Shown here: piece after piece, positions 24,195 to 37,229 of the stretch
Position numbering within the stretch: position 1 is the first letter of the stretch
How the letters are laid out: every line of letters begins with the position of its first letter
NCBI GenBank assembly: GCA_030268105.1
Contig: BSDZ01000032.1
Location: 372,001-436,000 of the forward strand
Source: Volvox africanus
Lineage: Eukaryota > Chlorophyta > Chlorophyceae > Chlamydomonadales > Volvocaceae
DNA length: 64,000 nt
Direction: 5' to 3'
Notes under the pieces: model-generated
Told to the model about the DNA's origin: nothing
The model's input: the letters and a program-made list of their open reading frames with translations, nothing else
The model's database searches: none
Made by a program: the position numbers and the translations under genes

Positions 24195-24433
24195 TAATCT
24201 CAGTGCACCGGCGTTGCTTGCCGCGGCGACTGAGACCGGCTTTCGTCCGGACCAGTTGGCGACTCTCATTGCCCAAACTACGGAGATCAGGACTCAGCTG
24301 GGCAACTACTTGCTGAGTTTGCTGAATCTTCTCAAGAGTACTGTCGGTAGGCTCACCGAGTTGTTTTGTACTCTTGCCTTTGCGATAGAAGTCGGCTTCT
24401 ATTACGCAAACCTAGGGTATCGTTTCGTGCTTC
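24195..24433 (+). other. gypsy D leader, second part
   Basis: Continues the leader broken at 16714 (TAATCTCAGTGCACC onward) up to the gag ATG. The GCAGG at 24190-24194 is the right target duplication of C. Confidence 0.88.
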
Positions 24434-25666
24434 ATGTCCGCGGAACACGACGATACGCCGCACACTAGCCTAGCTAGCCAACCCGATTTTGTTGTGGCTG
24501 CTAGAGCACCGGATAGAGGTCTTGAGACTGTTGGCGCGCGAGCCACTCAAGAGCCCCTTTTCCTTCAGACCCCTGCTCACTTAATTGTGCCGCATTCAGC
24601 AGTGAACACGAATATGGACAACACTGCTGGACCAAGGGTTCTGCCATTACCTCAAGCTCGAGGGCATGATGACATCCCTGAGGTGATGAGATTGTCGATT
24701 CCCGTTCCTAGGCTCAATATTTCGCTGACCGACAAGACACCAGGGCATAGCATAGCCGATGCAACTCGTGCGTACGTGCGTGACGCTAAAAAGTATCTCC
24801 AGGCTGTTCATGGTGGCGATAATGACGGTATCAGGTGTCTCTTCGTTGGTAACACCCTCGAGGGCGCAGCGAAGGACTGGTATCGCAATTGGACCAACGC
24901 CCAGGGCAGCTATACTTTTGACGAGTTGGTCGTCGCTTTGCTCGCACGATTCGCTACTGAGGTTCAAGCACGCAATGTGGAAGCTCGTAACGTTTTGGCA
25001 GCCGGTAGATACCACATGCGTCGGGATGAAAATGTACCTGCGTACCAGTCACGCTTCGAAGCACTTGTGACTCCCATTGCTGACCTCACCGAATCTGAGC
25101 GTGTCTTTTGGTTTAGGCAAGGCCTAACGAAACTTTTGGCTAAATGGTGCGCCACTGATTTGGTTGGAGCGCAGATCAAGTCGTATGACGCGTTGGTCGC
25201 TTTTGCTAAGGGCGCGGAGATACGACTTCTTGCCGGCGAGGAAGAAGTCAAGTCTGCCCCTCGTGCAAATGCCGTGCAAGTGCAGGATCCGCTTGGGGAA
25301 GCTGTAGCTCTCGACCAGGACCTCGGCGCGACCCGCCCCACGCCTACTGCCGCGACGCGACGCAGCAACGGGCAACGCAAGGCGCGCGGGGGCGCTAGCT
25401 CGGGTGTCCGTGGTACAGGAGGAGCAGGTCCGAGCTCGGACCCAGCTAGGAACAGGAAGCGTGGTGGTGCGCCGTCGTCGGCAGCCGCACAGCGTTCCGA
25501 CCCCAACGCGAAGCGTACTCGTACGGACGACACATTTATGCCAAAATGGAATTGCAATCGTTCCGAATTCGAGCGTCGAAAATTGGCCAACGTTTGTCTA
25601 CGGTGTGCGGAGAACCATTCCACGAAGGATTGCCCTCTAATGCCGTTTGTACCTCAGCCGAAATAG
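24434..25666 (+). CDS. gypsy D Gag
   Basis: 410 codons. Same domains as the other copies, but one proline codon is missing (MPF rather than MPPF near the end), a change shared only with E. The stop context is TAG AGG rather than TAG GGG. Confidence 0.9.
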   Translation: MSAEHDDTPHTSLASQPDFVVAARAPDRGLETVGARATQEPLFLQTPAHLIVPHSAVNTNMDNTAGPRVLPLPQARGHDDIPEVMRLSIPVPRLNISLTDKTPGHSIADATRAYVRDAKKYLQAVHGGDNDGIRCLFVGNTLEGAAKDWYRNWTNAQGSYTFDELVVALLARFATEVQARNVEARNVLAAGRYHMRRDENVPAYQSRFEALVTPIADLTESERVFWFRQGLTKLLAKWCATDLVGAQIKSYDALVAFAKGAEIRLLAGEEEVKSAPRANAVQVQDPLGEAVALDQDLGATRPTPTAATRRSNGQRKARGGASSGVRGTGGAGPSSDPARNRKRGGAPSSAAAQRSDPNAKRTRTDDTFMPKWNCNRSEFERRKLANVCLRCAENHSTKDCPLMPFVPQPK

Positions 25667-28600
25667 AGGCTTGCCCGGGTTCCTGTGGAGGGGGCACCAC
25701 CTGGGATTTCTGAGCTAACGCGTGGTCGGTGGTCATCCTTACGGCCAGCCGTTAAGGCATTGTTGCCTTGTGTACTTGGACACATCGAACGAGTCATTGC
25801 GCGACGCATCACGCTTGACGGACGCACGGGACTTCTCTGCTTCGACCCGTTGTGTAATTTGTTTACACCTCGCCGTCCCCTGTCGTCTATCGATCTGTCT
25901 AACCACGTGGTTTTGTTCATCCCCTCGTCTCTGCGTGAGATGTCGGAACAGTTGGCCATATACAGGAGATGTAGGCGTCAATATCCAGGCACTGCCGCAT
26001 GTGTATTACTCCCTGCTTTCTGTCGGCGCAAGGCAGAGGCATCGTTAAGGGGTATGCGGCATGTCCACCGGTTCGAGCCGGGCACCGTTTTGTTTAATGG
26101 TGTGGATCGGGAGGGTACGCTGGCTCCGTGGCCACGCCTATCCTACTCGGTTGACGTTTGGTACGAAGCTCCTGATGGGGGTGCCGTTGGTTACGGACCC
26201 GCCTTAAGTGCACTGACGTTGTCTGCTGGGCAGTCGCTCGTAGATAACCGTGTCCCTGTGGTTCAGATCGGTTTGAATGGCCGTACTCTGAAGGCACTTG
26301 TTGACACCGGTGCCAGCGACGACTTCATCTCTGTCGCAGAGGTGAACGCGCTGTTGTTGTCCCCAGAGTCGTCTGATTGTCCACAGGTTACCCTTGCTGA
26401 CGGGGGTAAGCATCCCATCGTGGGCAGGATTACCCTTAGCCTATCGATAGGCCCTTTGCGTGTTGTGATCCGGCCGTACGTGCTGCAGGGCTTAGCAGAG
26501 ACTGCACCGTACATAATGGGGTCGTCGACATTATGACAGTACCGCGCGCGCATCGACATGGAGACCGCAACCCTGCATATGTGCAAGGGTACTCTGTCGA
26601 TTAAGGTACCTTTCCTGTCGTTCGAACATGTCACACCAAAGGAGGGCGAAACTGAGGCGGTGCCTATGGTTAATTTCGCTGTGACCACAATGGCCGCGCG
26701 AATCGAACCAGAGCTAGTCGGGCGTAAGGAGGCCGTCCGTTTGTTACGGAAGGGTGCCCACGGACTGCTTTTAAGGCCGCGGGTGAGCTGTTGTGTCACC
26801 ACCGCGCAGATTTCTGCGGATCCTGAGGTTGAGGCCCTACTGTCGCAGTATGAGGACGTCTTTAAAGATATCCCTGGCCTACCACCTATGCGTCCTGTTG
26901 ATCACACAATCCCTCTCATGCCTGGAGCGCAGCCTACGGCCCGGCCAATGTACAGGTTGAGTCCATTGGAACTGGACGAGGTGAAGCGCCAGGTGACGGA
27001 TTTGCTCGCGAAGGGTATGATACGCCCCAGCACATCCCCGTATTCTGCACCGATTTTGTTTGTCGGTAAGAAGGATGGGACCTTGCGCATGTGCATCGAT
27101 TACCGGGGGTTGAATGCGAATACGATGAAAAATCGCTACCCTTTGCCACGCGTTGACGACCTGTTGGATAAGCTGAAGGGCTCGGCTTATTTTTCCTCAA
27201 TTGACTTACAACAGGGCTACAATCAGATTCGCATCGCTGCCTCTGATATCCCGAAAACCGCTTTTCGGACGCCCTTCGGTCACTTTGAGTATACGGTCCT
27301 ATCGTTTGGTTTGACTAATGCCCCTGCGACGTTTCAGGCGGTTATGGACCGAATGTTTAGGCCGTTTATCGACAGGTTCGTTGTTTGCTACCTGGATGAC
27401 ATCTTGGTATATTCTAAGACGCGCGAGGAGCACTTGGAGCATCTGCGGCTCGTGCTCGACGTTATGAGGCGGGAGCAATTGTTTGCTAAGCGCGCCAAAT
27501 GCTTTTGGGCGCAGCCTCAGGTGGAATATTTGGGCCACATTGTGTCGGCCACCGGTGTGAAGATGGACCCGCGGAAGGTCGCCGTGGTTCGCGATTGGCC
27601 CGCGCCTCAGAACCTCACGGAGCTGCGTAAGTTCCTTGGCTTGACCAATTATTTCCGAAAGTTCATTGAAAAATATTCCATCATTGCGGCCCCGCTTACT
27701 AACTTAACTCGCAAAGGCGTTTTCGTTTCGCTCGAGTCGTGGACGTCGCAATGCCAGCGGGCATTCGAAGAGCTCAAACGAATCATTGCCGAAGATGTCA
27801 CCCTTGCATTCCCTGATTACTCGTTGCCATTTCGTGTTGAGGTAGTGTCTGATGCCTCAATATTTGGAAGCGGCGCTGTATTGTTACAGGAAGGGCGACC
27901 AATCGCCTTCACGAGTAAGAAGTTTTCTGGTGCGGAGATTCGCTACACCACCGGGGAACAGGAGCTTCTGGCCGTGCTGCATGCTTTAAAGGAATGGCGC
28001 TGTTACCTCAAGGGACGCCCGTTTACTTTAAAGACTGACCACAAGCCCCTAACGTTTTTGCAAAGCGTTCCGACGTTGAACCGCCGTCAAGCTAGGTGGA
28101 TGGAATATCTAGCTAGGTTCAACTGCACCTGGGAGTATATTTCTGGTAAATTGAATATTGCCGATGCTCTCAGTCGACATCCGTCGCTACACGCTGCAAT
28201 TTTGGCAGCGCCCGTCGTGCGGCCGCGTAGCGAGGAGGTACCGATCGCGACGGACCTCGCGAAGCGGTTGAAGGTTGCCTACAACGCAGACGCCTGGTTC
28301 GCGGACCCGGCTAATGTAGAAAACCTTCGCAAGCAGAATGGCCTTTGGCTACGGACGGAGGGTGCAGCTACGCAAATCGTCGTTCCGAACGACGACGCGC
28401 TACGCTACGACATCCTTCCACGAGGACCCGTTAGCAGGACACCCTGGTAGCAAGCGATTGATCGACTTGGTGCAACGTTCCTTTTGGTGGCCTCGTTTGG
28501 CTAAGGATGCGGCGAACTTCGTCCAGACATGCAGTCTTTGCCAGCCCAATAAGGCTTTGTCCGGTAAGGGCCATGGGTTGTTGCAACCGTTGCCTGTCCC

Positions 28601-29720
28601 GGATGCGCCTTGGGAAAGTGTTTCCATGGACTTCGTAGTCGCGCTGCCCAAAACTGAGGGGGGATACGATGCGGTGTTCGTAATGGTCGATCGTCTGACT
28701 AAGATGGTTCACCTAGCACCATGCACATCATCCTGCACGGCTGAGCAAACTGCACGTTTGTTTTTCGATAATGTGGTTCGGTTACACGGGATTCCCAAAA
28801 ATGTGATCTCGGACCGCGGTGGACAGTTCACGTCTAAGTTTTGGGAAGCGCTCTGCAAACTAGTTGGCATGCGCGTCAACCTGAGCACGGCGTATCACCC
28901 GCAGACTGATGGTCAAACCGAACGCACAAACCGCACGTTGGGTGATATGTTGCGCAATTATGCTGGTCGCACACCACTCGTTTGGGATACGTATTTGACT
29001 GAGGCAGAATTCGCGCTTAACAATGCTGTTAACCGCTCTACAGGCAAAAGTCCGTTCTTTCTTAACTACGGATTTCATCCCGCGCTACCCGTGTGGCGTG
29101 AGTTGGAAGTGAATGTGCCTGCTGCTAAACTTTTTGCCAAGTCTTTTATGTCCCGAATCACAGACGCTAAGTCGTGTTTGGACGCGGCGCAGCAACGAAC
29201 GACGGAATACTATAACAAATCCAAGCAGGATGTGACGTTTTCGGAGGGGCAACTCGTGTTGCTAAGCACCAAGAACTTGCGTTCCTTGGCCGACGGATCC
29301 CGAAAACTCTTACCCCGCTGGATTGGTCCGTATCCTGTCGTGCGCATGGTTGGGAATGTGGCTGTGGAGCTTGCATTGCCCACTGATATGACCATTCACC
29401 CCACGTTTCACGTATCGCTTGTTCGTCCGTATCGTAGTACGGAACCCGTCCCTGAGCCTGCTAACGCCCCCGCAGCGATCGAACCAGTTCCCGAGACCTG
29501 GATCGCTGGTAAACAGAAGTTTTACGATGTGGAGCGGGTGTTAGATTATCGCGCGCGTCGTGTGGGCCGACACCGACGTAAGCGAACAGTACACGAGTAC
29601 TTGGTTAAGTGGACAGGGTATACCGACGAGCACAACTCATGGGAACCGGCACGCAACTTCTCACAGGACATGAAACCCCTGCTCGAAGAAGCCCGCAAAC
29701 GTGCCACGCAAGCCCAATGA
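25667..29720 (+). pseudogene. gypsy D pol, nonsense plus frameshift
   Basis: In frame with gag after the UAG. A TGA at 26534-26536 replaces CGA of the other copies, between protease and RT (after MGSSTL), so the frame closes and is readable again from 26558. The 8-bp deletion shared with B and E follows near 28415 (first frame ends 28450). Integrase-chromodomain is readable 28338-29720 with its D, D and E residues. One knuckle residue differs (CQPNK for CQRNK). It cannot make a functional Pol. Confidence 0.92.
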
Positions 29721-29763
29721 CCCCTGCAGTCGATGCTGTATGATGCAGCGAGGACGCTGCATA

Positions 29764-29779
29764 CGGGAGGGGGGATAAT
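29764..29779 (+). other. Polypurine tract, gypsy D
   Basis: CGGGAGGGGGGATAAT directly before the LTR. Confidence 0.85.
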
Positions 29780-30594
29780 TGTTGTGCTACGGTTCATTTC
29801 CCGCCAACGCGTAGGTCGACGTGATCCTACGAGGCGAAGTGTTTTTGTGATGAACGCATTACATATGAATGAATCTGCATGATATAAATGTATTCGCATA
29901 CATTTATATATGCATCTGGCATGTTGTCATTATCCATCGCGACATCGCATCATGGCAAATCTGCCTAGCATGCATGAATGACCGAATCATTGAAGTGCGC
30001 ATTATGCTCGTGCTACGAAACGATAAGTAATATTATCTGATATAATATTACTTCATTTAAGCACACGTTGAGAGCGCCGCGATACATGCCCTGCAACCGG
30101 ATATCGTTATCCGGACCCTTGCATCATGCCAATGCCGGAAAGGCTTATACTTTGTTATGCGTAGACATCGCCTATACGCAGTAGGGTTGTCACATCTAGG
30201 ATCGGCCTCCTAATGTGAATCGTACGGCACTGCAATGCTGCGAGTATAACAGATGCAAGGATGGCTAAGCTAGACAAGACATTCGATACCGGAGAACACT
30301 TGTGTGTTCTACATTACTATTGCTATACGATATTCTACTTAGCCCGAGCTAAGCCTGAACTTCGCTAATCACCACCGCGTGATGATTGCTTGCTTCCGGC
30401 GCTGACGGCGATTTCGTCCATTGCATCATTCCGATCTGTAAGACCATAAGTTATATCTCTCTTCGTCTTGAAGTCTTCCGCTGTCTCTGTTTGCTCCCGC
30501 TTGCCTTGCTGTACTTGCAAGTGCTCGCGCATCGGTGTCGAAAGTGTCCAGACATGCAGATACTTATGAGCAAACGCGAACGAGAGGTACAACA
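29780..30594 (+). repeat. gypsy LTR shared by D and E
   Basis: 815 bp. It lacks a 10-bp stretch near 30078 that is present in the B/D, C, E and F LTRs but absent in the 3' LTR of A. It is 3' LTR of D and 5' LTR of E. Confidence 0.92.
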
Positions 30595-31059
30595 ATTTGG
30601 TATCGAGACAGGTTCGTTGCCTAACTGTCTCTCTTTGTCTAATCGGAAGTAGGTTCTTTCTATGGCGAGTTCCAGCGACGAACCACGAGGACCGCTAGAT
30701 ACTTTTGCCGAAGACTATGCCGCGCCGTTTTGGACGCCGCCGCTTCCGGTTTGTAATTGTTTAATTGCTTTTGCTTAGATTGCTGCACTTGTTGTGTAAG
30801 TGTACGCTCTGAGTCGCAGGTAATCTCAGTGCACCGGCGTTGCTTGCCGCGGCGACTGAGACCGGCTTTCGTCCGGACCAGTTGGCGACTCTCATTGCCC
30901 AAACTACGGAGATCAGGACTCAGCTGGGCAACTACTTGCTGAGTTTGCTGAATCTTCTCAAGAGTACTGTCGGTAGGCTCACCGAGTTGTTTTGTACTCT
31001 TGCCTTTGCGATAGAAGTCGGCTTCTATTACGCAAACCTAGGGTATCGTTTCGTGCTTC
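30595..31059 (+). other. gypsy E leader and primer site
   Basis: Primer site TTTGGTATCGAGACAGG at 30596-30612, then an uninterrupted leader matching 9868-10315. No coding call. Confidence 0.8.
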
Positions 31060-32292
31060 ATGTCCGCGGAACATGACGATACGCCGCACACTAGCCTAGC
31101 TAGCCAACCCGATTTTGTTGTGGCTGCTAGAGCACCGGATAGAGGTCTTGAGACTGTTGGCGCGCGAGCCACTCAAGAGCCCCTTTTCCTTCAGACCCCT
31201 GCTCACTTAATTGTGCCGCATTCAGCAGTGAACACGAATATGGACAACACTGCTGGACCAAGGGTTCTGCCATTACCTCAAGCTCGAGGGCATGATGACA
31301 TCCCTGAGGTGATGAGATTGTCGATTCCCGTTCCTAGGCTCAATATTTCGCTGACCGACAAGACACCAGGGCATAGCATAGCCGATGCAACTCGTGCGTA
31401 CGTGCGTGACGCTAAAAAGTATCTCCAGGCTGTTCATGGTGGCGATAATGACGGTATCAGGTGTCTCTTCGTTGGTAACACCCTCGAGGGCGCAGCGAAG
31501 GACTGGTATCGCAATTGGACCAACGCCCGGGGCAGCTATACTTTTGACGAGTTGGTCGTCGCTTTGCTCGCACGATTCGCTACTGAGGTTCAAGCACGCG
31601 ATGTGGAAGCTCGTAACGTTTTGGCAGCCGGTAGATACCACATGCGTCGGGATGAAAATGTACCTGCGTACCAGTCACGCTTCGAAGCACTTGTGACTCC
31701 CATTGCTGACCTCACCGAATCTGAGCGTGTCTTTTGGTTTAGGCAAGGCCTAACGAAACTTTTGGCTAAATGGTGCGCCACTGATTTGGTTGGAGCGCAG
31801 ATCAAGTCGTATGACGCGTTGGTCGCTTTTGCTAAGGGCGCGGAGATACGACTTCTTGCCGGCGAGGAAGAAGTCAAGTCTGCCCCTCGTGCAAATGCCG
31901 TGCAAGTGCAGGATCCGCTTGGGGAAGCTGTAGCTCTCGACCAGGACCTCGGCGCGACCCGCCCCACGCCTACTGCCGCGACGCGACGCAGCAACGGGCA
32001 ACGCAAGGCGCGCGGGGGCGCTAGCTCGGGTGTCCGTGGTACAGGAGGAGCAGGTCCGAGCTCGGACCCAGCTAGGAACAGGAAGCGTGGTGGTGCGCCG
32101 TCGTCGGCAGCCGCACAGCGTTCCGACCCCAACGCGAAGCGTACTCGTACGGACGACACATTTATGCCAAAATGGAATTGCAATCGTTCCGAATTCGAGC
32201 GTCGAAAATTGGCCAACGTTTGTCTACGGTGTGCGGAGAACCATTCCACGAAGGATTGCCCTCTAATGCCGTTTGTACCTCAGCCGAAATAG
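31060..32292 (+). CDS. gypsy E Gag
   Basis: 410 codons, with the same lost proline codon as D. Knuckle CLRCAENHSTKDC intact. TAG GGG at the end, in frame with pol. Confidence 0.92.
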   Translation: MSAEHDDTPHTSLASQPDFVVAARAPDRGLETVGARATQEPLFLQTPAHLIVPHSAVNTNMDNTAGPRVLPLPQARGHDDIPEVMRLSIPVPRLNISLTDKTPGHSIADATRAYVRDAKKYLQAVHGGDNDGIRCLFVGNTLEGAAKDWYRNWTNARGSYTFDELVVALLARFATEVQARDVEARNVLAAGRYHMRRDENVPAYQSRFEALVTPIADLTESERVFWFRQGLTKLLAKWCATDLVGAQIKSYDALVAFAKGAEIRLLAGEEEVKSAPRANAVQVQDPLGEAVALDQDLGATRPTPTAATRRSNGQRKARGGASSGVRGTGGAGPSSDPARNRKRGGAPSSAAAQRSDPNAKRTRTDDTFMPKWNCNRSEFERRKLANVCLRCAENHSTKDCPLMPFVPQPK

Positions 32293-35200
32293 GGGCTTGC
32301 CCGGGTTCCTGTGGAGGGGGCACCACCTGGGATTTCTGAGCTAACGCGTGGTCGGTGGTCATCCTTACGGCCAGCCGTTAAGGCATTGTTGCCTTGTGTA
32401 CTTGGACACATCGAACGAGTCATTGCGCGACGCATCACGCTTGACGGACGCACGGGACTTCTCTGCTTCGACCCGTTGTGTAATTTGTTTACACCTCGCC
32501 GTCCCCTGTCGTCTATGGATCTGTCTAACCACGTGGTTTTGTTCATCCCCTCGTCTCTGCGTGAGATGTCGGAACAGTTGGCCATATACAGGAGATGTAG
32601 GCGTCAATATCCAGGCACTGCCGCATGTGTATTACTCCCTGCTTTCTGTCGGCGCAAGGCAGAGGCATCGTTAAGGGGTATGTGGCATGTCCACCGGTTT
32701 GAGCCGGGCACCGTTTTGTTTAATGGTGTGGATTGGGAGGGTACGCTGGCTCCGTGGCCACGCCTATCCTACTCGGTTGACGTTTGGTACGAAGCTCCTG
32801 ATGGGGGTGCCGTTGGTTACGGACCCGCCTTAAGTGCACTGACGTTGTCTGCTGGGCAGTCGCTCGTAGATAACCGTGTCCCTGTGGTTCAGATCGGTTT
32901 GAATGGCCGTACTCTGAAGGCACTTGTTGACACCGGTGCCAGCGACGACTTCATCTCTGTCGCAGAGGTGAACGCGCTGGGGTTGTCCCCAGAGTCGTCT
33001 GATTGTCCACAGGTTACCCTTGCTGACGGGGGTAAGCATCCCATCGTGGGCAGGATTACCCTTAGCCTATCGATAGGCCCTTTGCGTGTTGTGATCCGGC
33101 CGTACGTGCTGCAGGGCTTAGCAGAGACTGCACCGTACATAATGGGGTCGTCGACATTACGACAGTACCGCGCGCGCATCGACATGGAGACCGCAACCCT
33201 GCATATGTGCAAGGGTACTCTGTCGATTAAGGTACCTTTCCTGTCGTTCGAACATGTCACACCAAAGGAGGGCGAAACTGAGGTGGTGCCTATGGTTAAT
33301 TTCGCTGTGACCACAATGGCCGCGCGAATCGAACCAGAGCTAGTCGGGCGTAAGGAGGCCGTCCGTTTGTTACGGAAGGGTGCCCACGGACTGCTTTTAA
33401 GGCCACGGGTGAGCTGTTGTGTCACCACCACGCAGATTTCTGTGGATCCTGAGGTTGAGGCCCTACTGTCGCAGTATGAGGACGTCTTTAAAGATATCCC
33501 TGGCCTACCACCTATGCGTCCTGTTGATCACACAATCCCTCTCATGCCTGGAGCGCAGCCTACGGCCCGGCCAATGTACAGGTTGAGTCCATTGGAACTG
33601 GACGAGGTGAAGCGCCAGGTGACGGATTTGCTCGCGAAGGGTATGATACGCCCCAGCACATCCCCGTATTCTGCACCGATTTTGTTTGTCGGTAAGAAGG
33701 ATGGGACCTTGCGCATGTGCATCGATTACCGGGGGTTGAATGCGAATACGATGAAAAATCGCTACCCTTTGCCACGCGTTGACGACCTGTTGGATAAGCT
33801 GAAGGGCTCGGCTTATTTTTCCTCAATTGACTTACAACAGGGCTACAATCAGATTCGCATCGCTGCCTCTGATATCCCGAAAACCGCTTTTCGGACGCCC
33901 TTCGGTCACTTTGAGTATACGGTCCTATCGTTTGGTTTGACTAATGCCCCTGCGACGTTTCAGGCGGTTATGGACCGAATGTTTAGGCCGTTTATCGACA
34001 GGTTCGTTGTTTGCTACCTGGATGACATCTTGGTATATTCTAAGACGCGCGAGGAGCACTTGGAGCATCTGCGGCTCGTGCTCGACGTTATGAGGCGGGA
34101 GCAATTGTTTGCTAAGCGCGCCAAATGCTTTTGGGCGCAGCCTCAGGTGGAATATTTGGGCCACATTGTGTCGGCCACCGGTGTGAAGATGGACCCGCGG
34201 AAGGTCGCCGTGGTTCGCGATTGGCCCGCGCCTCAGAACCTCACGGAGCTGCGTAAGTTCCTTGGCTTGACCAATTATTTCCGAAAGTTCATTGAAAAAT
34301 ATTCCATCATTGCGGCCCCGCTTACTAACTTAACTCGCAAAGGCGTTTTCGTTTCGCTCGAGTCGTGGACGTCGCAATGCCAGCGGGCATTCGAAGAGCT
34401 CAAACGAATCATTGCCGAAGATGTCACCCTTGCATTCCCTGATTACTCGTTGCCATTTCGTGTTGAGGTAGTGTCTGATGCCTCAATATTTGGAAGCGGC
34501 GCTGTATTGTTACAGGAAGGGCGACCGATCGCCTTCACGAGTAAGAAGTTTTCTGGTGCGGAGATTCGCTACACCACCGGGGAACAGGAGCTTCTGGCCG
34601 TGCTGCATGCTTTAAAGGAATGGCGCTGTTACCTCGAGGGACGCCCGTTTACTTTAAAGACTGACCACAAGCCCCTAACGTTTTTGCAAAGCGTTCCGAC
34701 GTTGAACCGCCGTCAAGCTAGGTGGATGGAATATCTAGCTAGGTTCAACTGCACCTGGGAGTATATTTCTGGTAAATTGAATATTGCCGATGCTCTCAGT
34801 CGACATCCGTCGCTACACGCTGCAATTTTGGCAGCGCCCGTCGTGCGGCCGCGTAGCGAGGAGGTACCGATCGCGACGGACCTCGCGAAGCGGTTGAAGG
34901 TTGCCTACAACGCAGACGCCTGGTTCGCGGACCCGGCTAATGTAGAAAACCTTCGCAAGCAGAATGGCCTTTGGCTACGGACGGAGGGTGCAGCTACGCA
35001 AATCGTCGTTCCGAACGACGACGCGCTACACTACGACATCCTTCCACGAGGACCCGTTAGCAGGACACCCTGGTAGCAAGCGATTGATCGACTTGGTGCA
35101 ACGTTCCTTTTGGTGGCCTCGTTTGGCTAAGGATGCGGCGAACTTCGTCCAGACATGCAGTCTTTGCCAGCGCAATAAGGCTTTGTCCGGTAAGGGCCAT

Positions 35201-36346
35201 GGGTTGTTGCAACCGTTGCCTGTCCCGGATGCGCCTTGGGAAAGTGTTTCCATGGACTTCGTAGTCGCGCTGCCCAAAACTGAGGGGGGATACGATGCGG
35301 TGTTCGTAATGGTCGATCGTCTGACTAAGATGGTTCACCTAGCACCATGCACATCATCCTGCACGGCTGAGCAAACTGCACGTTTGTTTTTCGATAATGT
35401 GGTTCGGTTACACGGGATTCCCAAAAATGTGATCTCGGACCGCGGTGGACAGTTCACGTCTAAGTTTTGGGAAGCGCTCTGCAAACTAGTTGGCATGCGC
35501 GTCAACCTGAGCACGGCGTATCACCCGCAGACTGATGGTCAAACCGAACGCACAAACCGCACGTTGGGTGATATGTTGCGCAATTATGCTGGTCGCACAC
35601 CACTCGTTTGGGATACGTATTTGACTGAGGCAGAATTCGCGCTTAACAATGCTGTTAACCGCTCTACAGGCAAAAGTCCGTTCTTTCTTAACTACGGATT
35701 TCATCCCGCGCTACCCGTGTGGCGTGAGTTGGAAGTGAATGTGCCTGCTGCTAAACTTTTTGCCAAGTCTTTTATGTCCCGAATCACAGACGCTAAGTCG
35801 TGTTTGGACGCGGCGCAGCAACGAACGACGGAATACTATAACAAATCCAAGCAGGATGTGACGTTTTCGGAGGGGCAACTCGTGTTGCTAAGCACCAAGA
35901 ACTTGCGTTCCTTGGCCGACGGATCCCGAAAACTCTTACCCCGCTGGATTGGTCCGTATCCTGTCGTGCGCATGGTTGGGAATGTGGCTGTGGAGCTTGC
36001 ATTGCCCACTGATATGACCATTCACCCCACGTTTCACGTATCGCTTGTTCGTCCGTATCGTAGTACGGAACCCGTCCCTGAGCCTGCTAACGCCCCCGCA
36101 GCGATCGAACCAGTTCCCGAGACCTGGATCGCTGGTAAACAGAAGTTTTACGATGTGGAGCGGGTGTTAGATTATCGCGCGCGTCGTGTGGGCCGACACC
36201 GACGTAAGCGAACAGTACACGAGTACTTGGTTAAGTGGACAGGGTATACCGACGAGCACAACTCATGGGAACCGGCACGCAACTTCTCACAGGACATGAA
36301 ACCCCTGCTCGAAGAAGCCCGCAAACGTGCCACGCAAGCCCAATGA
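32293..36346 (+). pseudogene. gypsy E pol with the shared 8-bp deletion
   Basis: Open through protease, RT (YLDD) and RNase H to 35076, then frameshifted by the 8-bp deletion near 35041. Integrase and chromodomain are readable 34964-36346. There is no nonsense codon like that of D. Private changes include IDLSN to MDLSN near the start. Confidence 0.92.
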
Positions 36347-36389
36347 CCCCTGCAGTCGATGCTGTATGATGCAGCGAGGACGCTGCATA

Positions 36390-36405
36390 CGGGAGGGGGG
36401 ATAAT
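36390..36405 (+). other. Polypurine tract, gypsy E
   Basis: Purine run directly before the 3' LTR. Confidence 0.85.
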
Positions 36406-37229
36406 TGTTGCTCTACGGTTCATTTCCCGCCAACGCGTAGGTCGACGCGATCCTACGAGGCGAAGTGCTTTTGTGATGAACACATTGCATATGAATGAAT
36501 CTGCATGATATAAATGTATTCGCATACATTTATATATGCATTTGGCATGTTGTCATTATCCATCGCGACATCGCATCATGGCAAATCCGCCTAGCATGCA
36601 TGAAAGCCCGAAGCATTGAAGTGCGCATTATGTTCGTGCTACGAAACGATAAGTAATATTATCTGATATAATATTACTTCATTACAGCACACGTTGAGAG
36701 CGCCGCACTCGTCGTGACACATGCCCTGCAACCGGATATCGTTATCCAGACCCTTGCATCATGCGAACGCCGGAAAGGCTTATATGTTGTTATGCGTAGA
36801 CATCGCTTATACGCAGTAGGATTGTCACATCTAGGATCGGCCTCCTGATGTGAATCGTACGGCATTGCGATACTGCGAGTATAACAGATGCGAGGACGGC
36901 TAAGCTAGACAAGACATTCGATACCGGAGAACACTCGTGTGTTCTATATTACTATCGCTATACGCTATTCTACTTAGCCCGAGCTAAGCCTGAACTTCGC
37001 TAATCACCGCCGTGTGATGATTGCTTGCTTCCGGCGCTGACGGCGATTTCGTCCATTGCATCGTTCCGATCTGTAAGACTGTAAGTTATATCTCTCTTCG
37101 TCTTGAAGTCTTCCGCTGTCTCTGTTTGCTCCCGCTTGCCTTGCTGTACTTGCAAGTGCTCGCGCATCGGTGTCGAAAGTCTCCAGACATGCAGATACTT
37201 ATGAGCAAACGCGAACGAGAGGTACAACA
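36406..37229 (+). repeat. gypsy E 3' LTR
   Basis: 824 bp, TGTTGCTCTACGG (others have TGTTGTGCTACGG) to GGTACAACA. It ends the tandem array and abuts copia copy 2 inside its RNase H. The base changes near the start suggest it is older than, or has not been converted with, the other array LTRs. Confidence 0.92.
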
